A stretch of DNA of 64,000 nucleotides from Shewanella khirikhana. GTDB taxonomy: Bacteria; Pseudomonadota; Gammaproteobacteria; Enterobacterales; Shewanellaceae. The DNA is taken from assembly GCF_003957745.1 (NCBI RefSeq), contig NZ_CP020373.1:992001-1056000 (forward strand), given 5' to 3'. Below the pieces are notes generated by a model that was not told where the DNA came from, made no database searches, and was given only the letters and a program-made list of their open reading frames with translations. The translations under genes were made by a program, and so were the position numbers. This document shows, piece by piece, positions 1 through 8,298 of this stretch; within the stretch, counting starts at the first letter, position 1, and the number at the start of each line of letters is the position of its first letter.

Positions 1-858
1 GATGAGCAGCGTTTTTACGCCTTGCTGGAGCAACGTTTGCAGATTGCCCGCCAGGCACTGGACAGCCGTATCGAGCGCCTCAGAGGCGTAAAAGCCCGGG
101 TCGCGCCCATCCTTTATATGGAAGGCGCCTGCGGTGTGCGCCTGCGTCCTGACGATGATATCGAGCCCATCTTTAAAAATGGCCGCGCGTCCATTTCTCT
201 GGGTTACATCGGCTTGCATGAAACCGTCAATGCCCTCTATGGCACCGAGGAGCATGTGTACGACTCGCAGCAGCTCAGACAAAAAGCCCTCGCCATTGTG
301 GCGCGTCTTAAGCAAGCCACCGAGCAGTGGAAGCAGGAAACAGGTTATGGCTTCAGCCTTTACAGCACTCCGAGCGAGAGTCTGTGCAGCCGCTTTGCCA
401 AGCTGGATACCAAGGCCTTTGGGGTAATTGCCGGGGTGACCGATAAGGGCTATTACACCAACAGCTTCCACCTGGATGTGGAAAAGAAGGTGTCGCCTTT
501 TGACAAAATCGACTTCGAGGCGCCGTACCCTGAACTCGCCAGCGGTGGCTTTATCTGTTACGGCGAATATCCCAACATGCAGCACAACCTCGAGGCGCTG
601 GAGGATGTGTGGGACTACAGTTACAGCCGCGTGCCTTACTATGGCACCAACACCCCTATCGATGAGTGCTACGACTGCGGCTTTACCGGCGAATTTGACT
701 GCACCAGCAAAGGCTTTGTCTGTCCTTCCTGCGGCAACCACGAACCCAGCCGGGTGTCGGTGACCCGCCGGGTGTGTGGCTACCTTGGCAGCCCGGATGC
801 ACGTCCGTTCAACCACGGCAAGCAGGAAGAAGTAAAGCGCCGGGTCAAGCATCTCTGA
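1..858 (+). CDS. nrdD: Anaerobic ribonucleoside-triphosphate reductase, C-terminal part
   Basis: This is the last 285 residues of the class III (oxygen-sensitive) ribonucleotide reductase, which makes dNTPs from NTPs during anaerobic growth. The frame is open from base 1, so the gene begins upstream of the window; the in-frame TTG at 22 is internal. The C-terminal zinc site is visible as paired cysteines (CYDC, then CPSC). It is followed by the glycyl-radical motif RRVCGYLG, whose first Gly is residue 260 of the visible part and 26 residues from the end. The activase gene nrdG follows 13 bp downstream, as expected for an nrdDG operon. The identification is firm; only the N-terminal part is missing. 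Confidence 0.96.
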   Translation, partial: DEQRFYALLEQRLQIARQALDSRIERLRGVKARVAPILYMEGACGVRLRPDDDIEPIFKNGRASISLGYIGLHETVNALYGTEEHVYDSQQLRQKALAIVARLKQATEQWKQETGYGFSLYSTPSESLCSRFAKLDTKAFGVIAGVTDKGYYTNSFHLDVEKKVSPFDKIDFEAPYPELASGGFICYGEYPNMQHNLEALEDVWDYSYSRVPYYGTNTPIDECYDCGFTGEFDCTSKGFVCPSCGNHEPSRVSVTRRVCGYLGSPDARPFNHGKQEEVKRRVKHL

Positions 859-871
859 AGGCGGAAATCAG

Positions 872-1363
872 GTGAACTACCATCAGTACTTTCCGCTGGA
901 TGTGGTCAACGGGCCGGGCACCAGGGCGACCCTGTTTGTGTCCGGCTGCGAGCATCGATGCCGTGGCTGCTATAACCAGTCCACCTGGGATGAAAAAAGT
1001 GGCCACCCCTTTGATGCGGCCATGAAGGCGCGGATTATCAGCGATCTCAATGACAGCCGCATTCGCCGCCGAGGGCTTAGTCTCTCCGGTGGCGATCCGC
1101 TGCTGCCCGCCAATATTGAGGCGCTGCGCAGCTTGGTCATCGAGGTGCGCGAGCAGTGCCCCGGTAAAGACATCTGGCTGTGGACCGGTTATCGCCTCGA
1201 AGACTTTTCCGCGGCCCAGGCCAGCTTGGCGGCGCTGGTGGATGTGATAGTGGATGGCCGCTTTGAGAAGGCGCTGTTTGACCCCAAGTTGCGGTTTCGC
1301 GGCAGCAGTAATCAGCGGATTTTGGCCCGAACGCCAGGTGGATTTGTCCCCTGGCAGAGCTAA
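872..1363 (+). CDS. nrdG: Anaerobic ribonucleotide reductase activating protein (radical SAM)
   Basis: A 163-residue radical SAM activase that generates the glycyl radical on NrdD. The 4Fe-4S/SAM motif CxxxCxxC is seen as C26, C30 and C33 in GCEHRCRGCYNQ, followed by a glycine-rich SAM-binding stretch (LSLSGGDPLL). Length fits the family (about 155-160 residues). The start is GTG at 872, 13 bp after the nrdD stop and preceded by GGAAATCAG. It is very probably cotranscribed and translationally linked with nrdD. I see no terminator directly after it; the next gene, ribA, has its own promoter-like element. Confidence 0.95.
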   Translation: MNYHQYFPLDVVNGPGTRATLFVSGCEHRCRGCYNQSTWDEKSGHPFDAAMKARIISDLNDSRIRRRGLSLSGGDPLLPANIEALRSLVIEVREQCPGKDIWLWTGYRLEDFSAAQASLAALVDVIVDGRFEKALFDPKLRFRGSSNQRILARTPGGFVPWQS

Positions 1364-1418
1364 GACGCAGCGGATTTATCTCAATATCGGCTTAGTTCTG
1401 TCGGTTGACGCTACTCGC

Positions 1419-1427
1419 TGGTATACT
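1419..1427 (+). promoter_or_regulatory. Extended -10 promoter candidate for ribA
   Basis: TGGTATACT is an extended -10 element (TG, one base, TATACT, with 5 of 6 matches to TATAAT). A TTGACG lies at 1405-1410, but only 11 bp upstream, too close to be a normal -35, so the extended -10 is the better argument. Transcription from here would begin near 1434 and give a leader of about 180 nt before ribA. Confidence 0.45.
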
Positions 1428-1433
1428 CCAGCC

Positions 1434-1613
1434 AATTGAGCAGCCATTCCTCCAATGGATAGCCGGGTAAAGTCCCAGTTGTTCACTTGGGTATTCCTGC
1501 GAGCGGTAAAAGCGCTTAGAATAGGCCCCCCGGTGAGGCTTCTCGCCAAAGATGTTGAGTTGTCAGGGAAAGTTCTGGTCTCACGGATTGAGCGTTGTCG
1601 TTAGGATAAATTC
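1434..1613 (+). promoter_or_regulatory. Structured 5' leader of ribA
   Basis: No ORF is visible in this stretch. It contains several local hairpins: CCATT-cctcc-AATGG (1444-1458), CCCA...TGGG around 1472-1489, AGCG-gtaaaa-GCGCT near 1502-1516, and GGTGAG-gctt-CTCGCC near 1532-1547. I looked for the conserved FMN riboswitch (RFN) boxes and did not find them in order. This could be a different regulatory RNA or simply a long untranslated leader; what is visible is only the hairpins. Confidence 0.3.
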
Positions 1614-2231
1614 ATGTCGATAAAGTATGTCGCCACCTCCAAGTTGCCTACGCCCTGGGGCGTTTTTGCCATGCACGGTTTTGAAGATACCCAAACCGGT
1701 AAAGAGCATGTGGCGCTGACCTTTGGCGAACTCAGTGGTGACGAGCCTGTGCTGGGCCGGATCCATTCCGAGTGTTTAACCGGTGACGCCCTGTTCAGCC
1801 TTCGTTGTGACTGTGGTTTCCAGCTGCAAACGGCACTGCAGCGCATTGCCGAAACCGGCCGTGGTTTTATTCTGTACCTGCGCCAGGAAGGCCGCGGCAT
1901 TGGTCTGCTGAATAAGATCCGTGCCTATGAGCTGCAGGACAAGGGCGCCAATACAGTAGAAGCCAATGAAAAGCTGGGCTTTGCCGCCGATATGCGCAAA
2001 TACGATATGATTGCCCCCATGCTGGAACATCTTGGCGTGTCGCGGGTACGGCTGATGACCAACAACCCCCGCAAGGTGAAAGCCATGCAGGATGTGGGTA
2101 TGGATGTAGTAGAGCGGGTGCCGCTGCAGGTGGGTAAAAACCGCTACAACGAAGCCTATCTGAAAACCAAATCCGACCAACTGGGGCATATGATGTCCGA
2201 AGTGCATTTCAGCGCTGATCACCAGGACTGA
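1614..2231 (+). CDS. ribA: GTP cyclohydrolase II
   Basis: A 205-residue enzyme that opens the GTP imidazole ring, the first step of riboflavin biosynthesis. The three zinc ligands are C54, C65 and C67, in HSECLTGDALF and LRCDCGFQ, the same numbers as in the E. coli enzyme. The signature LRQEGRGIGLLNKI follows. It is the stand-alone RibA type, with no fused RibB domain. The ATG at 1614 gives the family length (E. coli 196). It stands alone between a structured leader and a clear terminator. The position of the signature motifs makes this identification secure. Confidence 0.97.
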   Translation: MSIKYVATSKLPTPWGVFAMHGFEDTQTGKEHVALTFGELSGDEPVLGRIHSECLTGDALFSLRCDCGFQLQTALQRIAETGRGFILYLRQEGRGIGLLNKIRAYELQDKGANTVEANEKLGFAADMRKYDMIAPMLEHLGVSRVRLMTNNPRKVKAMQDVGMDVVERVPLQVGKNRYNEAYLKTKSDQLGHMMSEVHFSADHQD

Positions 2232-2248
2232 CCCGGACGCCGTTCTCT

Positions 2249-2271
2249 GGTTTTCCGTGGGAAAACCTTTT
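2249..2271 (+). terminator. Rho-independent terminator of ribA
   Basis: A perfect 8-bp stem, GGTTTTCC (2249-2256) and GGAAAACC (2260-2267), with a GTG loop is followed by TTTT, 17 bp past the ribA stop. Confidence 0.75.
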
Positions 2272-2273
2272 AT

Positions 2274-2305
2274 AGTCGGTGCATTCAACTGTGGATGTAC
2301 CGACT
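2274..2305 (+). repeat. Inverted repeat over the start region of the next gene
   Basis: AGTCGGTGCAT (2274-2284) pairs with ATGTACCGACT (2295-2305), 11 pairs with one G-U and a 10-nt loop. It lies just after the ribA terminator and covers the GTG codons at 2279 and 2291 that could start the following ORF. It may be an operator or may limit translation from those codons. Confidence 0.5.
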
Positions 2306-3115
2306 GTCTTGAAGTCTTTTTGCGCCTTTCTTTTTTTATTTTTCAGCGCCTTGGCAGTAGCCGACGATGCGGCTGAAATCCAGCATTTTGCCTTTGCCAA
2401 TTATCTTGGCAGTGGTATCTACAGCAGCACCGGCGACAGTGCCGCCGTCGCCAATATTCCTCTGTCTTTTACCATCGAAGAAACCGCCGACAGCGAACTG
2501 TTGCTGCGTATGCCGCTCTCGCTTGGCTTTTTCAATTATCAGTGGGATGACTTGCCGGAAGGGGATTTGCCCGACAATGTTGGCACCCTGACTTTAACTC
2601 CCGGCATCGAATACCACTGGCAAGCCAGCGAAAAGCTGGCCATGGAAGCCTATCTCGACATCGGCTTTGGCCATAATTTTGCTGACAGTACAAATGTGGG
2701 CATTCTGTCGGCAGGCGTGTCTGCCCTGTATCAGTTTGGCAGTGAAGCCTATCGGCCCCTTTGGATCAGCCGCTTTTACAGCGCCGGTTATCGCAGCATG
2801 GCGGGGGATGCGTCTGAGCGTTACTCGGCGCTGACCACAGGCGTGGATAGCGGCTTGGGGCTTGGTTTTTCGGCAATGGATGTGTGGATGGAGCCACGAC
2901 TTTTTGGCGCCCTGCACTGGGTGTTTGGCCGCGGTGAACTGGCCGATGAGCTGGTGGGCGCGCTGATGGACGACAGCACCTTCGAACTTGGACTGAGCCT
3001 GGCGTTTGATAAGCCCGTTGGTATAGCGCCTGTGACCGTTGAGCGGGTAGGGCTCAGTTACAGCCTGCTGGGAAGTGAAGGTGTGTGGCGCTTATTCTTC
3101 AGTCAGCCGCTTTAG
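2279..3115 (+). CDS. Exported protein of unknown function, probably outer-membrane
   Basis: I do not recognise a family. The N-terminus has a hydrophobic run (KSFCAFLFLFFSALAVA) followed by acidic residues, which fits a Sec signal peptide cleaved after AVA. The mature part, about 245 residues, has alternating aromatic and polar residues and ends in a hydrophobic strand (WRLFFSQPL), which suggests a small beta-barrel. The start is uncertain: GTG 2279 and GTG 2291 lie inside an inverted repeat without a clear Shine-Dalgarno, and TTG 2309 would start exactly at the signal peptide. It is monocistronic between two terminators. Confidence 0.7.
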   Translation: MHSTVDVPTVLKSFCAFLFLFFSALAVADDAAEIQHFAFANYLGSGIYSSTGDSAAVANIPLSFTIEETADSELLLRMPLSLGFFNYQWDDLPEGDLPDNVGTLTLTPGIEYHWQASEKLAMEAYLDIGFGHNFADSTNVGILSAGVSALYQFGSEAYRPLWISRFYSAGYRSMAGDASERYSALTTGVDSGLGLGFSAMDVWMEPRLFGALHWVFGRGELADELVGALMDDSTFELGLSLAFDKPVGIAPVTVERVGLSYSLLGSEGVWRLFFSQPL

Positions 3116-3151
3116 CCGCTTCCCTTTACCTGCGACGTACAAACACCAAAA

Positions 3152-3173
3152 AAGCGCCCAATGGGCGCTTTTT
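3152..3173. terminator. Bidirectional terminator
   Basis: AAGCGCCC (3152-3159), loop AAT, GGGCGCTT (3163-3170), with A-run on the left and T-run on the right. It can serve the upstream exported-protein gene and the convergent VF530-like gene. Confidence 0.85.
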
Positions 3174-3198
3174 CGTTGAAGGGGTAAGCGTCCGGCGC

Positions 3199-3233
3199 TC
3201 AGTCCTCAGTCCTCAGTTCTCTGTCATCAGTCC
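3199..3233. repeat. Short heptamer repeats
   Basis: Three contiguous copies of TCAGTYC (3199-3219) plus a fourth TCAGTCC at 3227-3233 that overlaps the stop codon of the VF530-like gene. Probably a slippage product; no function is apparent. Confidence 0.5.
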
Positions 3234-3733
3234 TTTGACGCCTTGCCCCACACATTGGCATTGACGGGAGCCGCGGCTGTGGCGGCATCATCCTCAGTTT
3301 TCTTTTTTAAACTCAAGGTGTTTTGCGAGGGCTTCTTCGGCTTTGGCGCGGCCTTCGCGCCAGGGGTGGGTGGCTTCTTGGGGTTGTCTATTCTGACTGC
3401 TGCCCTGGTCGGTTTTGCTGCTTTAGCTGCGCTTTTGGCATGTACAGTGCCAGGAGCTTTTGCTGCTTTGTCGGCCGCTTTGCGGGCTTCTCTGGCCTTG
3501 GCTTTACTGACTTCACGGCAAAGGTACAGCGATTCGACTTTAGCGCGGGCCCAGGGGGTGCGGCGCAAAAAGGTCAGGCTGGATTTGACCGAGGGATCAT
3601 TGGCAAAGCAGCGAATACGAATTTCATCGGCAAGGCGTGGCCATCCAAGCTCTTTCACCAGGGTTTCCAGCATCACCTGAAGGGTGACACCGTGGAGGGG
3701 ATTATTGGGCTGTGAAGACGTGGGTGAAGACAT
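3227..3733 (-). CDS. VF530-family DNA-binding protein with long basic tail
   Basis: Residues about 10-75 (NPLHGVTLQVMLETLVKELG through FLRRTPWARAKVESLY) match the VF530/DUF2132 fold, a small helical domain first described from Vibrio fischeri and annotated as DNA-binding. Residues about 75-168 are a low-complexity tail rich in Lys, Ala and Pro, resembling histone H1-like tails. Family members are usually about 70-90 residues, so this tail is an extension. A role in nucleic-acid binding is inferred from family and charge. The start ATG at 3733 is the only sensible one. The gene is convergent with the upstream exported-protein gene. Confidence 0.8.
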   Translation of the reverse strand: MSSPTSSQPNNPLHGVTLQVMLETLVKELGWPRLADEIRIRCFANDPSVKSSLTFLRRTPWARAKVESLYLCREVSKAKAREARKAADKAAKAPGTVHAKSAAKAAKPTRAAVRIDNPKKPPTPGAKAAPKPKKPSQNTLSLKKKTEDDAATAAAPVNANVWGKASKD

Positions 3734-3854
3734 GGATTGGGGCGAGCCTTGGGCTGAGGTTGATTCGAGCAGCTATTGTACCTTGGCCGCATCAATAAAC
3801 ACAAAGGTCGGCGCGGGGCCGACCTTTGTTTTTCAGTGCGTGAGCGCTTAGGGG

Positions 3855-5288
3855 TTAAGCTTCTTCAGCCAGCTCCACCGCCTTGCCTTTGGTTTTGATG
3901 ATAAGCAGAGTCGCCACCACGAAGGCCGTTACCACGCCCACCACGGTCGACAGGGTCATTGGCAAGCCAGCGCCCAGAGTAGAAGAGTTCAGCAGGAAGC
4001 TCACTACCACTGTGGTCATAAACATGGCGGGGATGGTGCAAATCCAGTGCAGTTTGTTGTGGCGCAGCAGGTAGGCTGATGCGGTCCACAGCATAAGCAC
4101 CGCAGTTGCCTGGTTGGCGACACCGAAGTAGCGCCAAATCACGCCGAAGTCGACCTGAGTCAGGATGCCGCCGATGATAAACAGCGGAATGGCCAGCATC
4201 AGGCGCTTGGGCAGCGCGGTTTGCGGCAGATTGAAGAACTCAGCCAGGATAAGACGCGCAGAGCGGAATGCAGTATCGCCTGAGGTGATAGGCAGAATAA
4301 TCACACCCAGCACGGCCATAAAGCCACCCACAGCGCCAAGCAGGCCGGTTGAGGCTTCATACACCACGTTGGCAGGGTTACCAGCCATGCCGGTTGCCAG
4401 ACCTTCTACACCGCCGAAGAACGACAGGGCGATGGCACACCAGATAAGGGCGATAATACCTTCACCAATCATGGCGCCGTAGAACACAAAACGGCCGTTT
4501 GACTCGTTTTCCATGCAGCGGGCCATCAGCGGTGACTGAGTGGCGTGGAAGCCGGAGATGGCACCACAGGCGATGGTGATGAACAGCGCAGGCCACAGCG
4601 GCATGTCGTTGGGGTTCAGGTTGGTCAGGAAGTCACTGGCGGTCACTCCGGGCAGCAGGCTGTGTTCGGACGATACAATCAGTGCAATGGTCAGACCCAC
4701 AGACATAAACAGCAGCAGGGCGCCGAAGAAGGGGTAGAGACGACCGATAATTTTGTCGACCGGAACGATAGTGGCAATCAGGTAGTAAACGAAGATGATG
4801 CCCACAAACAGGGTGACACTGAGGCCTGTGAGTTTACCCAGCAGTCCGGCAGGGGCCGAAATAAACACCACGCCCACAAGCAGCAGCAATATGGTGGCGA
4901 ACACGTTCATAAAGTGTTTGGCGCTCTTGCCAAGGTACTTACCGGCGAGGTTGGGAACCGACTGACCGCCGTTGCGTACCGACAACATGCCCGAGAAGTA
5001 ATCGTGCACAGCACCGGCAAAAATACAGCCCACCACAATCCACAGCATGGCGGCAGGGCCATACAGGGCGCCGAGGATGGGGCCGAAAATCGGGCCGACA
5101 CCGGCAATGTTCAGCAGTTGAATAAGATACACCTTGCCCTTTGACATGGGCACATAGTCCACGCCATCGGTTTGAGTGAAGGCCGGCGTTTGCCGGGTGG
5201 CATTGATCCCAAACACCTTCTCAACGAAGGTGCCGTAGATGAAGTAGCCGGCCAGCAGCAAGCCGACACAAAGCAGGAACCAGGTCAT
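3855..5288 (-). CDS. CstA-family carrier (pyruvate/peptide uptake type), short form
   Basis: A 477-residue polytopic membrane protein of the carbon-starvation CstA family, with many hydrophobic segments from the first residue (WFLLCVGLLLAGYFIYGTFVEKVF). The family motif is near the N-terminus (QLLNIAGVGPIFGPILGALY). E. coli CstA and BtsT are about 700 residues; this is the shorter class common in other bacteria. The family transports pyruvate or peptides. ATG 5288 is preceded by GGGGAG. The LytS/LytTR pair directly upstream on the same strand matches the E. coli arrangement in which BtsS/BtsR controls btsT, so pyruvate uptake under that system is the likely role (inference). Confidence 0.85.
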   Translation of the reverse strand: MTWFLLCVGLLLAGYFIYGTFVEKVFGINATRQTPAFTQTDGVDYVPMSKGKVYLIQLLNIAGVGPIFGPILGALYGPAAMLWIVVGCIFAGAVHDYFSGMLSVRNGGQSVPNLAGKYLGKSAKHFMNVFATILLLLVGVVFISAPAGLLGKLTGLSVTLFVGIIFVYYLIATIVPVDKIIGRLYPFFGALLLFMSVGLTIALIVSSEHSLLPGVTASDFLTNLNPNDMPLWPALFITIACGAISGFHATQSPLMARCMENESNGRFVFYGAMIGEGIIALIWCAIALSFFGGVEGLATGMAGNPANVVYEASTGLLGAVGGFMAVLGVIILPITSGDTAFRSARLILAEFFNLPQTALPKRLMLAIPLFIIGGILTQVDFGVIWRYFGVANQATAVLMLWTASAYLLRHNKLHWICTIPAMFMTTVVVSFLLNSSTLGAGLPMTLSTVVGVVTAFVVATLLIIKTKGKAVELAEEA

Positions 5289-5455
5289 TTTGTTTGTCTC
5301 CCCTTTTTTGAGTACTTACATTCTAAGGGGCGCAAAATCAGCTGGGTGACCCATTTGGGTGAGTGGTCGAATGGCAGGGTTAAGCGGTTGTTATCAGCCG
5401 CGAGCGGTTTCGCCCGGCGGCTGTCTGTGAGCGGTGCTGATGAATTGGCTGATTA
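5289..5455 (-). promoter_or_regulatory. Probable promoter/operator region of the CstA-type gene
   Basis: A 167-bp gap between the response-regulator stop and the carrier start. In E. coli the LytTR regulator BtsR binds upstream of btsT as paired direct repeats. I see no convincing pair of such repeats by eye here, so only location and context support a regulatory role. Confidence 0.3.
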
Positions 5456-6163
5456 TTAGAAGCCAAAATGCTGTTTAAGCTCTTTCAGATAGCGGCGGGA
5501 CACGGGTACCCTGGCGCCACTGCGGGTGATGACTTCGCCGCCGCCATCCTGAAGCTCAATCTCGGCAATGGCCGAGGGTGCTATCAGATACTGGCGGTGG
5601 CAAAAAATCAGCGGCGTTTTTTCTTCCAGTGTTTTCAACGTCATGTGGGTGTGCACCATGCCGCTTGCTGTGGCCACATGAATGCCGCCCACATCGCTGA
5701 AAATATACTCCACCTCCACCACAGGTACCACCCGTAACCTATTGCCACTGTAGCAGGGCAGGTGCGGCAGCGTGGCCGGGGAGATAAGCGCCAAATCTTT
5801 TGGCGTCAGGTCTTTTCGTACCCGCTCGAGGGTTTTATTGAGCCTGGCCTCATCGATGGGTTTGAGCAGATAGTCGAAGGCGTGGTGCTCAAACGCCTTG
5901 ATGGCGTATTCATCGAAGGCGGTAACAAACACCACCCTTGGCATCTCATCCTTATCGAGCATGGCAATCAATTCCATGCCGCTGATTTTAGGCATTTGAA
6001 TATCCAGAAAAATCAGCTCAGGCTTGTGGCTGTTGATGGCCTGCATAGCTTCGATGGCGTTGCTGGCAAAGCCGCGGATATCGATATCACCCTGAGCGCT
6101 GAGCAGCTCGGCAAGCTCGTCTCTGGCAAAGGGCTCATCATCAATAATAATGCAGGAAATCAA
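5456..6163 (-). CDS. LytTR-family response regulator (BtsR/YehT-like)
   Basis: 235 residues. The receiver domain spans about 1-120, with acidic pocket D8/D9, phospho-acceptor D54 (LIFLDIQMP) and conserved K101 (DYLLKPID). A LytTR DNA-binding domain (about 135-235) ends in RVPVSRRYLKELKQHFGF. The start is TTG at 6163: AGGAG lies 7 nt upstream, and the codon overlaps the sensor-kinase stop (TTGA), so the two are translationally coupled. With the LytS-type kinase it forms a two-component system, and the adjacent CstA-type carrier is the likely target, as for BtsR of E. coli. The symbol is not assigned because orthology is inferred from context. Confidence 0.9.
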   Translation of the reverse strand: MISCIIIDDEPFARDELAELLSAQGDIDIRGFASNAIEAMQAINSHKPELIFLDIQMPKISGMELIAMLDKDEMPRVVFVTAFDEYAIKAFEHHAFDYLLKPIDEARLNKTLERVRKDLTPKDLALISPATLPHLPCYSGNRLRVVPVVEVEYIFSDVGGIHVATASGMVHTHMTLKTLEEKTPLIFCHRQYLIAPSAIAEIELQDGGGEVITRSGARVPVSRRYLKELKQHFGF

Positions 6164-7866
6164 TCTGTTGCTCCTGTGTGTGTTGCTGGGCTTAGCTCAT
6201 CCTGAGTAATTGGCAGCCGAATGCTGACCCGGGTGAACACATCGGCTTCGCAGTTGACCTCAATGCCATATTGGACGCCAAACTGGTTCTGGATCCGCTT
6301 GTGAACCAGGTTCATGCCAAGGCCTTCGCTGTTGTCGCTGGGGCGATAGAGCCCGGCGTTGTCGGTGACATCCAATATTAATAAATCGCCACGTTCGCTG
6401 CCATGGACCTCGATTCGTCCGGGCGACAGCAGCTGAGAGGTGCCGTGCTTGACCGCATTTTCGATAATCGGCTGCAGGGTAAAGGCGGGCAGTCGATGGT
6501 GCATCAGGCTGTCGGGGATCTTGATTTCAACCGTTAGCCGGTCGATAAAGCGTGCCTTTTCAATGCCAAGATACGCATCAATATGTTCAAGCTCGTCGGC
6601 CAGGGTGACCATTTCGGGGCTGCGCTTGAGATTTATCCGTAAAAACTGCGACAGCTTTTGCAAAAGCCCACGGGCCATATCCGGATCACGGCGAATAATG
6701 GCGCCAATGGTGTTGAGCGCATTAAACAGGAAATGCGGATTCACCTGGGCCTGCAGCAGTTTAAGCTCGGTTTGAGTCAGCAGGTTTTTTTGTGCCTCGA
6801 CCCGGCCATACAGGATCTGATTCGACAGCAACCGGGCAATGCCTTCGCCCAGGGTACGGTTGATGTTCAAAAACAGTTTGTTCTTCGGCTCGTACAGCTT
6901 AATGGTGCCGATAACTTCGGTGTCGCTTCGTAGTGGGATCACCAGACTCGAGCCCAATCGGCACTGGGGAGAAATAGAGCAGGCATAGGGGGTTTCGACG
7001 CCATCGGCAAACATTACTTTGTTTTCCCTAATCGCTTCCAGGGTGATTTGGGAGGCGATGGGGGTGCCGGGCAGGTGGTGGTCGGCGCCAATTCCGATAA
7101 AGGCCAGCAGCTTATCTCTGTCGGTAATGGCCACGGCGCCAACGTGGGTTTCCTCAATTACGATGCGGGCTACCTCGGCGCTGGTGCGCTCGTTAAAGCC
7201 CTGGGACAGGAGTCCCACACTGCGCTCGGCAATTTTGAGCGCCTTGGTAGAAAAGGCGGATGACAACTTATCGAACATCGCCTTTTGGTCTTTAAGCATG
7301 CTCATAAACAGCGCCGCACCCATGGAATTCACCAGCAGCATCGGTGGCGCAATTTGTTGCACCAGCGCCCAGGCATCGTCGAAGGGTTTGGCAACCAGCA
7401 GGATAATAAGCATCTGCATGATTTCGGCGTAAAAGGTCACAAAGCCCGCCACCAGAGGATGATATATCAGCTCGGATTTACCTGCCCTGCGCAAGGTCAG
7501 GCTGATAAGGCCTGCCGACAGACCTTCAAGGGTTGTGGACAGGGCACAGGCCACGTCGGTAAAGCCGCCCATGCTGTATCTGTGCAGCCCTCCGGTGAGT
7601 CCCACCAGAAAGCCGGTAACCGGGCCGCCAAGCAGGCCGCCCAGCACAGCGCCCATGGCCCGGGTATTGGCAATGGCGCCGTGGGTCTGCTCGCCGAAGT
7701 ATGTGGCCATAACGCAAAAGGCGGAAAAAATCACATAGATGATGATTTTATGGGGCAGCCGCGGTGCGTTTTCGGTCAGCACCTTGAACAGTGGGGTCTT
7801 ACTGACGAGATACACTATCACCAGATACAGACACATCTGTTGGGTCAACAGCAGGATGAGCGGCAT
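6160..7866 (-). CDS. LytS-type sensor histidine kinase (BtsS/YehU-like)
   Basis: 568 residues from ATG 7866, which has GGAGT 7 nt upstream and starts straight into the first membrane helix; this length is close to E. coli BtsS (561). A start at 7926 would add 20 residues with no clear ribosome site. Layout: a 5TM-LYT membrane receptor domain (about 1-200) with RAMGAVLGGLLGGPVTGFLVG, a GAF-like domain (about 210-345), the histidine phosphorylation motif QAQVNPHFLFNALNTIG, and a C-terminal ATPase domain (QPIIENAVKHG, and GLGMNLVHKR as the G box). BtsS senses pyruvate in E. coli; the same ligand is a guess here. It overlaps the response-regulator gene. Confidence 0.92.
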   Translation of the reverse strand: MPLILLLTQQMCLYLVIVYLVSKTPLFKVLTENAPRLPHKIIIYVIFSAFCVMATYFGEQTHGAIANTRAMGAVLGGLLGGPVTGFLVGLTGGLHRYSMGGFTDVACALSTTLEGLSAGLISLTLRRAGKSELIYHPLVAGFVTFYAEIMQMLIILLVAKPFDDAWALVQQIAPPMLLVNSMGAALFMSMLKDQKAMFDKLSSAFSTKALKIAERSVGLLSQGFNERTSAEVARIVIEETHVGAVAITDRDKLLAFIGIGADHHLPGTPIASQITLEAIRENKVMFADGVETPYACSISPQCRLGSSLVIPLRSDTEVIGTIKLYEPKNKLFLNINRTLGEGIARLLSNQILYGRVEAQKNLLTQTELKLLQAQVNPHFLFNALNTIGAIIRRDPDMARGLLQKLSQFLRINLKRSPEMVTLADELEHIDAYLGIEKARFIDRLTVEIKIPDSLMHHRLPAFTLQPIIENAVKHGTSQLLSPGRIEVHGSERGDLLILDVTDNAGLYRPSDNSEGLGMNLVHKRIQNQFGVQYGIEVNCEADVFTRVSIRLPITQDELSPATHTGATD

Positions 7867-7990
7867 AGAATGCACTCCGGTAGCGGCCAATATTACGGAT
7901 ATTTGCGCTGGCGCAGGGAAAGGCAACGCCGCTGACGATAAGATGCCTGCAAATTGCCTATTTGGCGTTGTGCAGCCAGCGGAGAAACCT

Positions 7991-8233
7991 ATGACCCAGT
8001 CCGTCCACGGCCATGAAGTTATGGCCCTGATGTTAGCCCACGGTAAACCTTTGACTCAAGAAGCACTTATCACACTGATTATGGATACCTTCGGTGGCGA
8101 TGCCCGTTTTCATACCTGTAGCGCAGAAGGTATGACCGCGGCCGAACTGGTGGGTTTCTTAAAGCAGAAGGGAAAGTTTATTGAATCTTCTGAAGGATTT
8201 GCTACCGAATCGAGCCGTATTTGCAATCACTGA
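7991..8233 (+). CDS. yecH: YecH-family small metal-binding protein
   Basis: 80 residues closely matching E. coli YecH (79 residues) along its length: VHGHEVMALML near the start, ARFHTCSAEGMTAAELVGFL in the middle and a C-terminal SSRICNH. The conserved His and Cys residues are the presumed metal ligands; the family (DUF2492) has no established function. ATG 7991 has GGAG 6 nt upstream; the longer upstream open frame is not needed. It is transcribed away from the sensor-kinase gene, and the 124 bp between them should hold both promoters. Confidence 0.88.
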   Translation: MTQSVHGHEVMALMLAHGKPLTQEALITLIMDTFGGDARFHTCSAEGMTAAELVGFLKQKGKFIESSEGFATESSRICNH

Positions 8234-8298
8234 TAGCCGTGAAAGAAGCGGGTTACGACCGATAAGCAGCGTGAGTATTAAACGTCACCTGCCAACAC

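Noticed and set aside
1434..1613. FMN riboswitch before ribA
   Set aside because: Short resemblances such as GGTAAAGTCCC occur, but the ordered RFN boxes and their closing stem are missing.
7867..7926. Longer N-terminus for the LytS kinase
   Set aside because: The extra 20 residues lack a ribosome site, while ATG 7866 has GGAGT at 7 nt and gives the family length.
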